IMG/VR virus record: IMGVR_UViG_3300009504_000015
Span: 1-36,113 of that record
Direction: 5' to 3' (one strand)
DNA from: a virus
DNA: 36,113 bases
Shown piece after piece: positions 1 to 8,664 of the stretch. The notes beneath the pieces were generated by a model. That model was given only the letters and a program-made list of their open reading frames with translations, did no database searches and was not told the origin of the DNA. The number at the start of each line of letters is the position of its first letter. Position 1 is the first letter of the stretch. The position numbers and the translations under genes are program-made.

Positions 1-315
1 AAAGGAAGAAGACCTTGAAGAAGAGGAAGAGGAAGAGGAAGACCTTGAAGAAGCTAAAAAGGAATACAAGGAAGAGGAAAAGGAAGAAGACCTTGAAGAA
101 GAGGAAGACGACCTTGAAGAAGAGGAAGACGACCTTGAAGAAGCTAAAATGAAATCCAAAAAGGAATACAAGGAAGAGGAAAAGGAAGAAGACCTTGAAG
201 AAGAGGAAGACCTTGAAGAAGAGGAAGACGACCTTGAAGAAGCTAAAATGAAATCCAAAAAGGAATACAAGGAAGAGGAAGAAGACCTTGAAGAAGAGGA
301 AGAGGAAGAGGAACT
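1..315 (+). repeat. In-frame acidic minisatellite in the scaffold gene
   Basis: Imperfect tandem units of about 90-99 bp share the landmark GAAGCTAAAATGAAATCC, seen at about 139 and 238; a shorter unit near 49 lacks 12 bases of it. Each unit also contains smaller GACCTTGAAGAAGAGGAA sub-repeats. All length differences are multiples of three, so the frame is kept. The array is cut by the window start and its full copy number is unknown. Confidence 0.9.
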
Positions 316-1180
316 AGATGAAACTCAGCAACTTGATCTTGCGCATGAAACTATTGAGCGTTTTATCAAAAATAGAAAGTCCATGACACCCGAAGATCTG
401 AAAAAACTTCAAAGACTTATTAAAAAAGAAAGTGTCAGTGAATCAATTGAGGCACTTATTGCAGCTGATGATTCCCTGTCTGAAAGCTTTAAATCAAAAG
501 CAGCAACGTTGTTTGAAGCGACAATCGCTGAAAAGGTTATTGCCCTCAAAGAAGAATATAAAGATAAGTTGGAAGAAGCGATAGAGAAAAATGTTGATAC
601 ATTAACCGAAAAACTCGACAGATTCCTCTCCGTTTCGGTCGAACAATGGTTGACCGAAAACGACGAAGGCTTTGTTAATAAAACTCGAATGGATATTTCT
701 GAAAGCTTTATTGAAAATCTTAAATCCGTGTTTGAAAATCACTACATCAATATTCCAAATTCAAAGGTGGATCTTTTTGACGAGATTAGTGAAAAATCTG
801 TGGTTCTTGAAGAGAAGCTAGAATCCGCAACTGATAAAATTTCAGAGCTTACTGAAAAATTAAATGACATGGAAAAAGAAAAAATTATCTCAGAGGTTTC
901 AAAAGGTTTGGTTGAAACAGATTCAGCCAAATTAAGAACCTTTGCTGAACATCTTGACTTTATCGATTCAGACAGTTACGAGAATAAGTTAAAAATCGTA
1001 AAAGAAAATTTCATAGTAAAAAATGGAAAAAGTGAAAGATCGGAAGATCTAAATGAAAGCACATCAAATTCTACAAATGTAACAACTAGATTTGAAGAAG
1101 ATGAACACGAAAGTGACAAAAATTCTGTTATGGGAAAATATGTTGAGGCATTATCTCGACACTCTAAATTCGCTAAATAA
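2..1180 (+). CDS. 22: Prohead core scaffold protein gp22-like (5' partial)
   Basis: The reading frame is open from the left edge, so the true start lies upstream; the in-frame ATG at 149 sits inside the repeat tract and is probably internal. The first ~105 codons are an acidic, lysine-punctuated low-complexity region (E/D-rich with DLEEAK and KKEYKEE units). The remainder (~290 aa) is helical and coiled-coil-like, with Ser/Glu/Lys-rich heptads and almost no Cys or Trp. Position directly upstream of gp23, charge and helicity fit the T4 gp22 scaffold, which forms the prohead core and is degraded by gp21 protease. A LDE-T site right after the acidic region resembles the [LIF]xE cleavage consensus. 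Assignment rests on synteny and composition, not on a conserved motif. It ends 38 bp before gp23. Confidence 0.8.
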   Translation, partial: KEEDLEEEEEEEEDLEEAKKEYKEEEKEEDLEEEEDDLEEEEDDLEEAKMKSKKEYKEEEKEEDLEEEEDLEEEEDDLEEAKMKSKKEYKEEEEDLEEEEEEEELDETQQLDLAHETIERFIKNRKSMTPEDLKKLQRLIKKESVSESIEALIAADDSLSESFKSKAATLFEATIAEKVIALKEEYKDKLEEAIEKNVDTLTEKLDRFLSVSVEQWLTENDEGFVNKTRMDISESFIENLKSVFENHYINIPNSKVDLFDEISEKSVVLEEKLESATDKISELTEKLNDMEKEKIISEVSKGLVETDSAKLRTFAEHLDFIDSDSYENKLKIVKENFIVKNGKSERSEDLNESTSNSTNVTTRFEEDEHESDKNSVMGKYVEALSRHSKFAK

Positions 1181-1218
1181 TAAATAAACATATAATTTAT
1201 AAACAAAAGGAACAAAAA

Positions 1219-2469
1219 ATGTTTAATACAGGAAAACTACAAGAAAAGTGGGAAGGTGTGCTTAATCACAAAGATTGCGCTCCCATCACTGATTCTTACA
1301 AAAGAGCAACAATTGCTCAAATGCTAGAAAACCAAGAAGTCGCTCTGCGTGAACAACGCGGAATTGAACGTGGTTCTCTAAACGAAGATACTAACACCAC
1401 AAACGTGCAAAACTTCGATCCCGTTCTTATCTCTCTCGTGAGACGGGCAATGCCTAATATCATCGCTTATGATATTGCTGGTGTTCAGCCAATGACACAA
1501 CCAACCGGTCTTATCTTTGCAATGAAATCATTGTACAAGGCTCCAGGTGTTGGTGCAACTGACGTTGAAGCGCTTTACGACAAGCCCGATACTGCATTTG
1601 CGGGTGACCAAGAGTCTGGTGCTACACCAGGTGAAGCTAATGCTACTCGCACAGGTGAGTTGCTAAGTGGTGGAAGAACAGCTCCTGGATCCAACGGTGG
1701 ATTCGGTGAAATGGGCTTTGAAATCGTGAAAACTTCTGTTGAAGCTAAAACACGTGCTCTCCGCGCTACTTACACAACCGAACTTGCGCAAGACTTGAAA
1801 GCAGTTCACGGTCTTGATGCCGAGTCTGAATTGGCTAACATTCTGTCAACTGAAATCATGGCTGAAATCAACCGTGAAATTCTTGACGGTGTTAACGATG
1901 CTGCTCGTCCCGGTGCTAATGCCGGCGTGTTCAATCTTTCAACTGATGCAGATGGTCGTTATGCTATTGAAAAATTTCGTAACTTGATTTTCCAAATCAT
2001 GAAAGAAGCAAATCAGGTTGCTATCGATACCCGTCGTGGTCGCGGTAACTTCTTAATCGTTTCCGCTAACGTTGCTTCTGCTCTTGCAGCTGCTTCACTG
2101 CTGGACAACGTGCCCAGACTTGAAAGCGACATGAACGTTGATCCTACCGGCAACCTTTTTGCAGGTGTTCTTCCTGGTGGTCTTAAAGTGTTTGTTGACC
2201 CATTTGCCGATGCTGACTATGTCACCGTTGGTTATCGTGGAACAAACGTGTATGACGCAGGTGTTTTCTACTGCCCATACGTGCCTCTTACAATGATGAG
2301 AGCTCTGGGTGAAGATGACTTCCAACCAAGAATTGGTTTCAAAACCCGTTATGGTATTCGTGCGAATCCGTTCGTGAATTACCCTGACGTTTCTTACCCC
2401 GAACAGCTGAGATTCGGTGGATCTGGTAATAACCAGTACTTCCGTAACTTCGAAGTTATCGGAATTTAA
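1219..2469 (+). CDS. 23: Major capsid protein gp23
   Basis: At 416 aa it is shorter than T4 gp23 (521 aa). It carries recognisable gp23 blocks: PVLISLVRRAMPNIIAYDI near residue 67, GVQPMTQPTG, NGGFGEMGFEIVK, LRATYTTELAQDLKAVHG, ILSTEIMAEINREI, FAGVLPGGLKVFVDP and FQPRIGFKTRYGI. Family knowledge: it builds the capsid hexamers and its N-terminal propeptide is removed by gp21 protease. Residues 54-56 are LNE followed by D57, a good match to the [LIF]xE cleavage consensus, predicting a propeptide of about 56 aa (65 in T4). The start is supported by AAAGGAAC 7 nt upstream. A strong terminator follows. Confidence 0.97.
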   Translation: MFNTGKLQEKWEGVLNHKDCAPITDSYKRATIAQMLENQEVALREQRGIERGSLNEDTNTTNVQNFDPVLISLVRRAMPNIIAYDIAGVQPMTQPTGLIFAMKSLYKAPGVGATDVEALYDKPDTAFAGDQESGATPGEANATRTGELLSGGRTAPGSNGGFGEMGFEIVKTSVEAKTRALRATYTTELAQDLKAVHGLDAESELANILSTEIMAEINREILDGVNDAARPGANAGVFNLSTDADGRYAIEKFRNLIFQIMKEANQVAIDTRRGRGNFLIVSANVASALAAASLLDNVPRLESDMNVDPTGNLFAGVLPGGLKVFVDPFADADYVTVGYRGTNVYDAGVFYCPYVPLTMMRALGEDDFQPRIGFKTRYGIRANPFVNYPDVSYPEQLRFGGSGNNQYFRNFEVIGI

Positions 2470-2493
2470 GTTAAACTTAAATTAAATAAAATT

Positions 2494-2519
2494 GAGCCTC
2501 TTCGGAGGCTCTTTTTTTT
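2494..2519 (+). terminator. Rho-independent terminator after gp23
   Basis: A perfect 7-bp stem GAGCCTC/GAGGCTC closes a TTCG tetraloop and is followed by eight T residues. It ends the capsid transcript just before the late promoter of the next gene. Confidence 0.95.
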
Positions 2520-2520
2520 G

Positions 2521-2528
2521 TATAAATA
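2521..2528 (+). promoter_or_regulatory. T4-type late promoter TATAAATA, leaderless spacing
   Basis: Exact match to the T4 late promoter octamer recognised by gp55. It begins 1 nt after the terminator T-run and lies 5 nt before the ATG at 2534, so initiation is predicted at or beside the start codon. Confidence 0.75.
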
Positions 2529-2533
2529 TTAAT

Positions 2534-2995
2534 ATGAAATGCGGAGAAAGTACAAATCCATTATATCCAGGTCAATTTGGTTTAGTTATTGAATCTGACA
2601 AATTTAAAAAAGTGGAATATTTTTGCACAAAAGTAAATATTCCAGCACTGTCAATGACACCGACAAATCAAAATTTTCAAAATTTTGAGGGATTTGGTTT
2701 CGCTGATCAACTTAAATATGGATCATTGACTGTAGAGTTTATCATCGATGAAGAATTAAAAAATTACTTGGAGATTCATTCATGGATGGAAAGAATTCAA
2801 AGTGAAAATCTAAGAGAGTCTTATGATGCGGTCGTTTTAATTTATAACAACCGAAGTCAGCTAGTGAAACAAGTTAGATTTAAAGATTTGGTACCTCAAT
2901 CATTGGGTGAAATCGCCCTTAGTTCGCAGGATCCCCCCGAAACACCAATCACCTGCTCGGCGGACTTTGTATACACTGGATTTTCTTTTGAATAA
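2534..2995 (+). CDS. Tail tube-fold protein (gp19/gp54/gp3-like)
   Basis: 153 aa. The pattern matches T4 gp19: an N-terminal PGQFGLVIE strand, FCTKVNIPAL, then YGSLTVEFIIDEELKNYLEIHSWM, and a C-terminal VKQVRFKDLVPQSLGEIAL that parallels the gp19 segment ending in LWPTNVGELQL. It therefore probably has the tail-tube jelly-roll fold and belongs to the tail tube, its terminator or the baseplate tube initiator. The position between gp23 and uvsY is, from memory, where marine T4-likes often place gp3. An in-frame TTG at 2492 lies within the upstream terminator, so the ATG at 2534 behind the late promoter is chosen. The exact tail role is inferred. Confidence 0.65.
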   Translation: MKCGESTNPLYPGQFGLVIESDKFKKVEYFCTKVNIPALSMTPTNQNFQNFEGFGFADQLKYGSLTVEFIIDEELKNYLEIHSWMERIQSENLRESYDAVVLIYNNRSQLVKQVRFKDLVPQSLGEIALSSQDPPETPITCSADFVYTGFSFE

Positions 2996-3000
2996 TTTTG

Positions 3001-3029
3001 TTTACATTAGTGATATTTTGTGTTATAAT
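3001..3029 (+). promoter_or_regulatory. Early-type promoter for uvsY
   Basis: -35 TTTACA (3001-3006, preceded by G), 17-nt spacer, -10 TATAAT (3024-3029). The start codon is 9 nt further on, so at most about 3 nt of leader is expected. This is the only early promoter here with a gap other than 6 nt. Confidence 0.88.
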
Positions 3030-3038
3030 ATATAACTT

Positions 3039-3485
3039 ATGAATATAGACAAAATTGAAGAAATGTGGCAATCCGACTGTGTCATTGATCAAAATAGGCT
3101 GGACGATGCATCCATTGATTGCGCTAAGCTGCATGCCAAGTATTTAAGTTTATATAATAAGGCACGATTAAAACTTAAACACGTTGAAAATGAGTATGTT
3201 CAGCAAAGACAGCTTAAATGGAGATGGTACGGTGGCAAAATGACCAAAGAGGAAATGGATGCGCATGATTTAGAATACGATCCGTTCAATGGTGGCATAA
3301 GGCCTTTAAAAGGAGATTTAAATCTTTACATTGATTCGGACAAAGATATATCCGAAATAAAGCTAAAAATCGAATATTATAAAATAGTGGTTTCGACACT
3401 AGAGGAAATAATTGGTAACATTCGGTGGCGCTCTAGTACGATTAAAAATATCATAGATTGGAAGAAGTTTACTTCTGGCGTATAA
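3039..3485 (+). CDS. uvsY: Recombination mediator UvsY
   Basis: 148 aa, similar in length to T4 UvsY (137 aa). It shares the UvsY layout: an N-terminal VIDQNRLDDASIDCAKLHAKYL helix, a central basic stretch ending in LKWRWYGGKM, and a C-terminal helix ending in IKNIIDWKKF. Family role: a hexameric mediator that loads UvsX recombinase onto gp32-coated ssDNA. It starts an early transcript, and its stop codon overlaps the uvsW start (TAATG). Low sequence identity is usual for this family; the uvsW neighbour supports the call. Confidence 0.85.
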   Translation: MNIDKIEEMWQSDCVIDQNRLDDASIDCAKLHAKYLSLYNKARLKLKHVENEYVQQRQLKWRWYGGKMTKEEMDAHDLEYDPFNGGIRPLKGDLNLYIDSDKDISEIKLKIEYYKIVVSTLEEIIGNIRWRSSTIKNIIDWKKFTSGV

Positions 3486-4966
3486 TGGAAAAAATAATTG
3501 TTTCAAAGCCCAATAACTCGTATTTGATGCTCAATGCGTCGATGAGTGTTGAGGCTGAAATACGAGATCATTTTTCATTTTATGTTCCAAATTATCAGCA
3601 CATGCCAAAGTATAAGTACGGGGTGTGGGACGGTAAGTTCTATTTGTATAATTTTAACTCTAAGCTTTTTCCCGTTGGTCTATTAGAAGAATTGTGTAAA
3701 TTTGCAAAATCAAGAGATTACCACGTAGAATTTGATAATTCGATTGAAAAAGTTTATAATGAACAGTTAAGCGAATGTTATGATTTGGATATACCCATTA
3801 CAAGCGCTTCAGGCGAAATTATAGAACCAAGAGAGTATCAATTGAATTCAGTTAATGCTGTTATTCAAAATCAAAGAAGAATAATATTGTCACCAACTGG
3901 TTCTGGTAAATCTTTGGTCATTTATATGATTATGAGATATTACCAACACTTGAAAACTTTAATCATTGTGCCCACTACCGCATTGGTTGAACAAATGTAC
4001 AAAGACTTTCAAGACTATTCGCAAAAAGATGAAAATTATAATGTATGCCCCGAAACTGTACACAGAATATACTCAGGGCACGATAAAAATCCACCTTCGA
4101 GTTGCAATTGTGTAATTAGCACATGGCAATCAATTTATAAGCTGCCTAAAAACTGGTTTTGGGAATACAACGCTGTCATTGGAGATGAGGTGCACGGGTT
4201 TAAGGCAGCATCGCTAACAAAAATAATGGAAAACTCCGTTAATGCATATATTCGTGTTGGAACAACGGGCACGCTTGATAACAGTCAAATCAATGAATTA
4301 ATCCTTAAAGGATCCTTTGGCCCAGTTTATACTGCAACAACCACGAAAAAGCTAATGGATTCAAACACTCTTGCTCAAATGTCCATTGATGTGATTACGC
4401 TTAACCATAAAGAAACAATACCATCCAATGTTTCATACCAAGATGAAGTTAAGCATTTGGTAAAGGACTTCAAGAGAAATAAATTTATAGCAAAATTGGC
4501 CTTATCTCAAAAAACAAACACTTTGATTCTTTTCAATTATGTTAACGATCATGGAAAACCTCTTTACGATCTTATCAAAGAAATGAACAAAGATGAATCA
4601 AGGCCAATCTATTACATATCGGGTGAAATTGATGTAAAGGTGAGAGAAGAAATAAGAGCACTAATGGAGACACATGATAATGCAATTCTTCTTGCTTCGT
4701 TTGGCACTTTCTCAACTGGAATTAATCTTAAAAATTTACACAATATTATTTTTGCTGCACCAACTAAGTCTGTCGTAAGAGTCCTGCAATCAATTGGCCG
4801 AGGCTTGAGAAAATACCAAGATTATAAGTTAAAAATCTACGATATCGTCGATGATTATGCCGGAAGCAGAAAGAAAAAGAATTATTCTTTTAAACATGGT
4901 GTTGACCGTTTGAAGATATATGCCGCTCAGAAATTTAAATACAAAATACATGGAGTTGAATTGTGA
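3485..4966 (+). CDS. uvsW: RNA-DNA/DNA helicase UvsW
   Basis: 493 aa, close to T4 UvsW. An N-terminal domain (~1-110) with YKYGVWDGK precedes the SF2 core: Q-like PREYQLNSV (~115-123), motif I SPTGSGKS (136-143), motif II DEVH (234-237), motif III VGTTGTL, motif V region FSTGINL and motif VI QSIGRGLRK. UvsW branch-migrates recombination intermediates, unwinds R-loops and helps switch off origin-dependent replication. An in-frame TTG at 3458 would overlap uvsY by 28 nt; the ATG at 3485 with a one-base TAATG overlap is preferred. Confidence 0.95.
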   Translation: MEKIIVSKPNNSYLMLNASMSVEAEIRDHFSFYVPNYQHMPKYKYGVWDGKFYLYNFNSKLFPVGLLEELCKFAKSRDYHVEFDNSIEKVYNEQLSECYDLDIPITSASGEIIEPREYQLNSVNAVIQNQRRIILSPTGSGKSLVIYMIMRYYQHLKTLIIVPTTALVEQMYKDFQDYSQKDENYNVCPETVHRIYSGHDKNPPSSCNCVISTWQSIYKLPKNWFWEYNAVIGDEVHGFKAASLTKIMENSVNAYIRVGTTGTLDNSQINELILKGSFGPVYTATTTKKLMDSNTLAQMSIDVITLNHKETIPSNVSYQDEVKHLVKDFKRNKFIAKLALSQKTNTLILFNYVNDHGKPLYDLIKEMNKDESRPIYYISGEIDVKVREEIRALMETHDNAILLASFGTFSTGINLKNLHNIIFAAPTKSVVRVLQSIGRGLRKYQDYKLKIYDIVDDYAGSRKKKNYSFKHGVDRLKIYAAQKFKYKIHGVEL

Positions 4967-5298
4967 TGATAAAACCGATAATGATTGTTAAACTACACAG
5001 TGGTGAGCAAGTCATATGTGAGCTAATGGATATACCACAATATGATGCGCTTAGATTAATCTATCCCATGTCCATGAAAATCACAGAAGACGGTGAGTTG
5101 ACATTTTTCAGTTTTATTATCGGGGCCGCCGACGAAGAATGCATTATATCCAAAAAGAATGTCTTAACCGTGGCCGAAGCGTCCAATGAAATACTTGAAA
5201 TTTACGTGAAGCGTATTTTGCAGTACGGAGATGAAGAATATGAAGATGATGATGATGATGATGATATGATTGATTTCCACAGAAAAATGGGGTTGTAA
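4966..5298 (+). CDS. Small Sm-like-fold hypothetical protein
   Basis: 110 aa. The N-terminus IMIVKLHSGEQVICEL, followed by a strand-rich core and a run of seven aspartates near the C-terminus (DEEYEDD...), resembles small Sm/LSm-like proteins common in marine T4-like phages, where VKLxxGEExI opens the Sm1 motif. RNA binding is possible but not shown. It starts by TGATG overlap with uvsW; a GTG at 4963 would add one residue. It ends just before the gp55 promoter. Confidence 0.6.
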   Translation: MIKPIMIVKLHSGEQVICELMDIPQYDALRLIYPMSMKITEDGELTFFSFIIGAADEECIISKKNVLTVAEASNEILEIYVKRILQYGDEEYEDDDDDDDMIDFHRKMGL

Positions 5299-5304
5299 TT
5301 TTTG

Positions 5305-5333
5305 TTTACATTTGATTGAAATTAGTATATAAT
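5305..5333 (+). promoter_or_regulatory. Early-type promoter for gp55, leaderless spacing
   Basis: -35 TTTACA (5305-5310), 17-nt spacer, -10 TATAAT (5328-5333), then exactly 6 nt to the ATG at 5340. With standard spacing, +1 is the A of the start codon. Confidence 0.92.
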
Positions 5334-5339
5334 ATAGTT

Positions 5340-5834
5340 ATGAAAAGAAAAAAAGAAAACGATAAGCATTACGTCAACAATTCGGATTTTTCAGGCGCGG
5401 TTGTAGATTATGTTATTGAAGCACATAACTTTAAAGAAAAAAATAAAGAACCGCCCAATATACCAGAATACATTGGCGATTGTTTTATGAAAATAGCAGA
5501 GGGGTTATCACATAAACCAAATTTTTACGGATACACTTACCGAGACGAAATGGTAATGGATGCAGTTGAGAACTGTATTAAGGCAATACACAATTATGAC
5601 ATCAATAAAGCCACCCGTACTGGGAAACCCAATGCGTTTGGTTATTTTACTCAAATTTGCTTTTATGCGTTTCTAAGAAGAATCGCAAAAGAAAAACGAC
5701 AGCAAGAAATTAAAGAAAACTATATCAAAAAGTGTGGATATAATGATCTTGTAAATAATGAATCCGGCCACGATGGAAGCTCAATGCTTGAAAAAATGAG
5801 ATCCAATAGAGAAGATTATATGGGTGATGAATAA
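5340..5834 (+). CDS. 55: Late-transcription sigma factor gp55
   Basis: 164 aa (T4 gp55 is 185 aa). The central block DAVENCIKAIHNYDINKA followed by NAFGYFTQICFYAFLRRIAKEKRQQ is the sigma region-2-like core of gp55; the YFTQI..AFLRRI segment corresponds to the promoter-melting helix. It directs host RNA polymerase to TATAAATA late promoters, several of which are visible in this window. An in-frame TTG at 5316 lies inside the promoter spacer, so the ATG at 5340 is the start. It is separated by 2 nt from gene 47. Confidence 0.92.
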   Translation: MKRKKENDKHYVNNSDFSGAVVDYVIEAHNFKEKNKEPPNIPEYIGDCFMKIAEGLSHKPNFYGYTYRDEMVMDAVENCIKAIHNYDINKATRTGKPNAFGYFTQICFYAFLRRIAKEKRQQEIKENYIKKCGYNDLVNNESGHDGSSMLEKMRSNREDYMGDE

Positions 5835-5836
5835 TA

Positions 5837-6925
5837 ATGAAAGTTGCAATAATTAATGATAGCCATTTCGGCTATTCTAATAGTTCCGAATTGTTTATAG
5901 ATTATCAAAAGAAATTTTACGAAAATGTTTTTTTTCCTTACTGTGAAAAAAATGGAATTAAAAACATTTTACATTTGGGCGATATATTTGATAACAGAAA
6001 ACACATATCGGTAAAAGCACTTCACTTTGTTCGAACTGAATTTTTGGAAGAAATCCGAAAAAGAAACATGTTCATGAACTTCATTGTGGGCAATCATGAT
6101 TGCGCGTTTAAGAACACGAACTCGCTCAGTAGTGCATACGAAATATTATCATACTATCAAGATTGTGTTAAAATTCACATGGATCCAGAAGTCTTGGATT
6201 TTGATGGGTTGAAAATTGGAATGGTACCATGGATTGCAGCAGATAACAAAGATCAGTGCCTCGATTTTATTCAAACGTGTGAAGCATCTATTTTAATGGG
6301 GCACTTTCAAATCTCGGGCTTTAAGTTAATTGCAAATTCAGGTATTAAGTCGGAGGGCTTGAATAAAAAATCATTTGAAAGATACGATATGGTTTTATCT
6401 GGCCATTTTCACACTAAAAGTCACCAGCACAATATTATATATCTTGGTGCTCAATATCAGTTAAACTGGTCGGATGTCGATGACATTAAATATTTCCACA
6501 TTCTTGATACAGAAACACGCGAGCTTATGCCAAAAGAAAATCCATATCGGATATATCGTAAGTTTTATTATGACGAATCCGAAATAGATAATATTCAAGA
6601 TTTTATCTCTAATCAAATGTTTTCAGAAGAAAAGATAAAAAAATCCTACATTCGCGTCGTTGTAAAGAAAAAGACAAATTTATATCAATTCGATCAGTTC
6701 GCTCAGCACATAAAAAGTCATGATCCGTATGATTTGGCGATCATAGAAAATTATGATGAGTTAACGCCAAATGAAACGGCTGAAGAAACCGAGATTATAG
6801 AAGATACATCAACGCTATTGTGTCAACATGTGGATGATCATGTGAATACACACTTAGATAAGAATAAATTAAAACAAAAACTGAATGAACTTTATATTGA
6901 GGCTAACATTGAGGGTACAGTATGA
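5837..6925 (+). CDS. 47: Recombination nuclease subunit gp47 (SbcD/Mre11-like)
   Basis: 362 aa. Calcineurin-like metallophosphoesterase motifs are in order: NDSHFGY (D8, H10), LGDIFDNR (D49), GNHD (85-88), GHFQ and GHFHT (GHFH 189-192). With gp46 it forms the Mre11-Rad50-type complex that resects DNA ends for recombination-dependent replication and takes part in host DNA degradation. The C-terminal ~100 residues are charged and match the gp46-binding region in position only. ATGA overlap with gene 46 suggests coupled translation. Confidence 0.96.
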   Translation: MKVAIINDSHFGYSNSSELFIDYQKKFYENVFFPYCEKNGIKNILHLGDIFDNRKHISVKALHFVRTEFLEEIRKRNMFMNFIVGNHDCAFKNTNSLSSAYEILSYYQDCVKIHMDPEVLDFDGLKIGMVPWIAADNKDQCLDFIQTCEASILMGHFQISGFKLIANSGIKSEGLNKKSFERYDMVLSGHFHTKSHQHNIIYLGAQYQLNWSDVDDIKYFHILDTETRELMPKENPYRIYRKFYYDESEIDNIQDFISNQMFSEEKIKKSYIRVVVKKKTNLYQFDQFAQHIKSHDPYDLAIIENYDELTPNETAEETEIIEDTSTLLCQHVDDHVNTHLDKNKLKQKLNELYIEANIEGTV

Positions 6926-8664
6926 TTATATTTAAAACTTTAACTGTAAAGAATTTCATGAGTGTTGGGAATAATCCCATCACAATTTATTTGGATAGAG
7001 CTCCAACAACTTTGATTACTGGTGTTAATGGTAGTGGAAAATCGGGCCTATTGCTCGATGGCATTTCATTTGGTTTATTTGGCAAGCCTCACCGCAAAAT
7101 CAATAAGCCGCAGTTGATCAATTCCATTAACGATAAAGACTGCTTTGTGACGGTGGAGTTTTTAATTGGTTCAGATGAATATATTATACATCGAGGCATT
7201 AAACCAAATATCTTTGAAATATGGAAAAATGGTTCTATGATGAATCAAGACAGTAAGTCACGAGACTATCAGGCTGTGTTGGAGCAAAATATCTTAAAAC
7301 TAAATCATAAATCATTTCATCAAATTGTGGTGCTAGGTTCTTCTAACTTTACTCCGTTTATGCAATTGTCTAAGTGGAATAGAAGAGAGGTTATTGAAGA
7401 TTTGTTGGATATAACTGTGTTTTCGAAAATGAACACTTTGTTAAAAGAACAGAAAAAGAAAACAAACGATATTCTTTTTGCCATTGAGAATGAAATACAG
7501 TCTTTGAAGAAACAAGCAGAGTTGCAAGAAAAGCACATCGCAGACTTAAAAACAATTTCAAGTGAAAACACTCAAAGAATTAAAGATGAAATTGAAGAAC
7601 TTATTGCGAGGAAGGACAATATTCAAAATGTCACTTTAAGTAAAATCAATGATGAACTTTCATCTTTCATGAAGGATGAATTAGAGCAAACTAGCTCAGA
7701 CTTAAAGGCGAAGCGAAAAGAATTATACACAATGGAGGGTAAAGTAAAGGGTAAACTGACCAAACACAAAAATGATATTGTTTTTTTTACATCGCACGAT
7801 CATTGCCCCACATGTAAGCAAGATATTACGTCTCAATTGAAATCCGAAATGGTTGAACTGAACACCAAAAACATAGATTTAATGAAAGAGGGTCTTGATA
7901 AAATCACTAAAGCAATACAAAAAAATGAGGCCCAAGCAGCAGAGGTTGAAGAATCTTTTTCACGTTTTCGATCTTTGGTTAACAACCAACAAATATACAT
8001 AAGGCAAAGCCAAGATATACTTGATGATATTGTTAAAAAACAAAAACACCTAGAGAAAACAAAAGAGAGTGTGGATATTGCAGCTGCATTAACATCCTTG
8101 GAAAATTTGAATGATGGTAGAACGAAAAAACAAAGTGAAAAAATTGAAATTTTGGATGAACTGGAATATCAAAGTGTGATGGAAGAACTTCTAAAGGATT
8201 CGGGTATTAAGACAAAAATCATTCGACAGTATTTGCCTGTTATGAATAGACTGATTAATGAATACCTGCAGATTTTTGACTTTTTTGTTTCATTTAAGCT
8301 AGATGAAAACTTTGAAGAATCGATTCGATCAAGGCACCGTGATGAGTTTACATATGCCTCATTTAGCGAAGGTGAAAAAGCAAAAATCGACATTTCTCTT
8401 ATGTTGACTTGGCGGCAGATCGCTAAAATGAAAAACAGCACAAACACAAATTTACTTGTAATGGATGAAGTATTTCAATCCGCTTTGGATATTCAGAGTG
8501 TGCAAAATCTAATGAATATTTTTAAGTCGCTTTCATCAGAAACAAACATATTCGTGATTAGTCACAATCCAGAGAGTGTTGCAGAACAGTTTGATCGTAT
8601 ATTAAAATTTGAAAAGGTCAATAATTTCACCCAATTAACAGAAGTTGAGGATTCACTAAAATGA
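6922..8664 (+). CDS. 46: Recombination ATPase subunit gp46 (SbcC/Rad50-like)
   Basis: 580 aa, close to T4 gp46 (560 aa). N-terminal ABC ATPase half with Walker A GVNGSGKS (34-41); long coiled coils (~170-430) interrupted by a zinc hook CPTC (C295, C298); C-terminal half with signature SFSEGEK (480-486) and Walker B LLVMDE (D515, E516), then an ISHN H-loop. It partners gp47. Overlaps by 4 nt with genes on both sides mark a compact operon. Confidence 0.97.
   Translation: MIIFKTLTVKNFMSVGNNPITIYLDRAPTTLITGVNGSGKSGLLLDGISFGLFGKPHRKINKPQLINSINDKDCFVTVEFLIGSDEYIIHRGIKPNIFEIWKNGSMMNQDSKSRDYQAVLEQNILKLNHKSFHQIVVLGSSNFTPFMQLSKWNRREVIEDLLDITVFSKMNTLLKEQKKKTNDILFAIENEIQSLKKQAELQEKHIADLKTISSENTQRIKDEIEELIARKDNIQNVTLSKINDELSSFMKDELEQTSSDLKAKRKELYTMEGKVKGKLTKHKNDIVFFTSHDHCPTCKQDITSQLKSEMVELNTKNIDLMKEGLDKITKAIQKNEAQAAEVEESFSRFRSLVNNQQIYIRQSQDILDDIVKKQKHLEKTKESVDIAAALTSLENLNDGRTKKQSEKIEILDELEYQSVMEELLKDSGIKTKIIRQYLPVMNRLINEYLQIFDFFVSFKLDENFEESIRSRHRDEFTYASFSEGEKAKIDISLMLTWRQIAKMKNSTNTNLLVMDEVFQSALDIQSVQNLMNIFKSLSSETNIFVISHNPESVAEQFDRILKFEKVNNFTQLTEVEDSLK

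Noticed and set aside
2492-2533. TTG start at 2492 for the tail tube-fold protein
   Set aside because: It would be translated through the terminator stem and upstream of the late promoter; the ATG at 2534 is well placed.
5316-5339. TTG start at 5316 for gp55
   Set aside because: It falls in the promoter spacer, upstream of the predicted transcription start.
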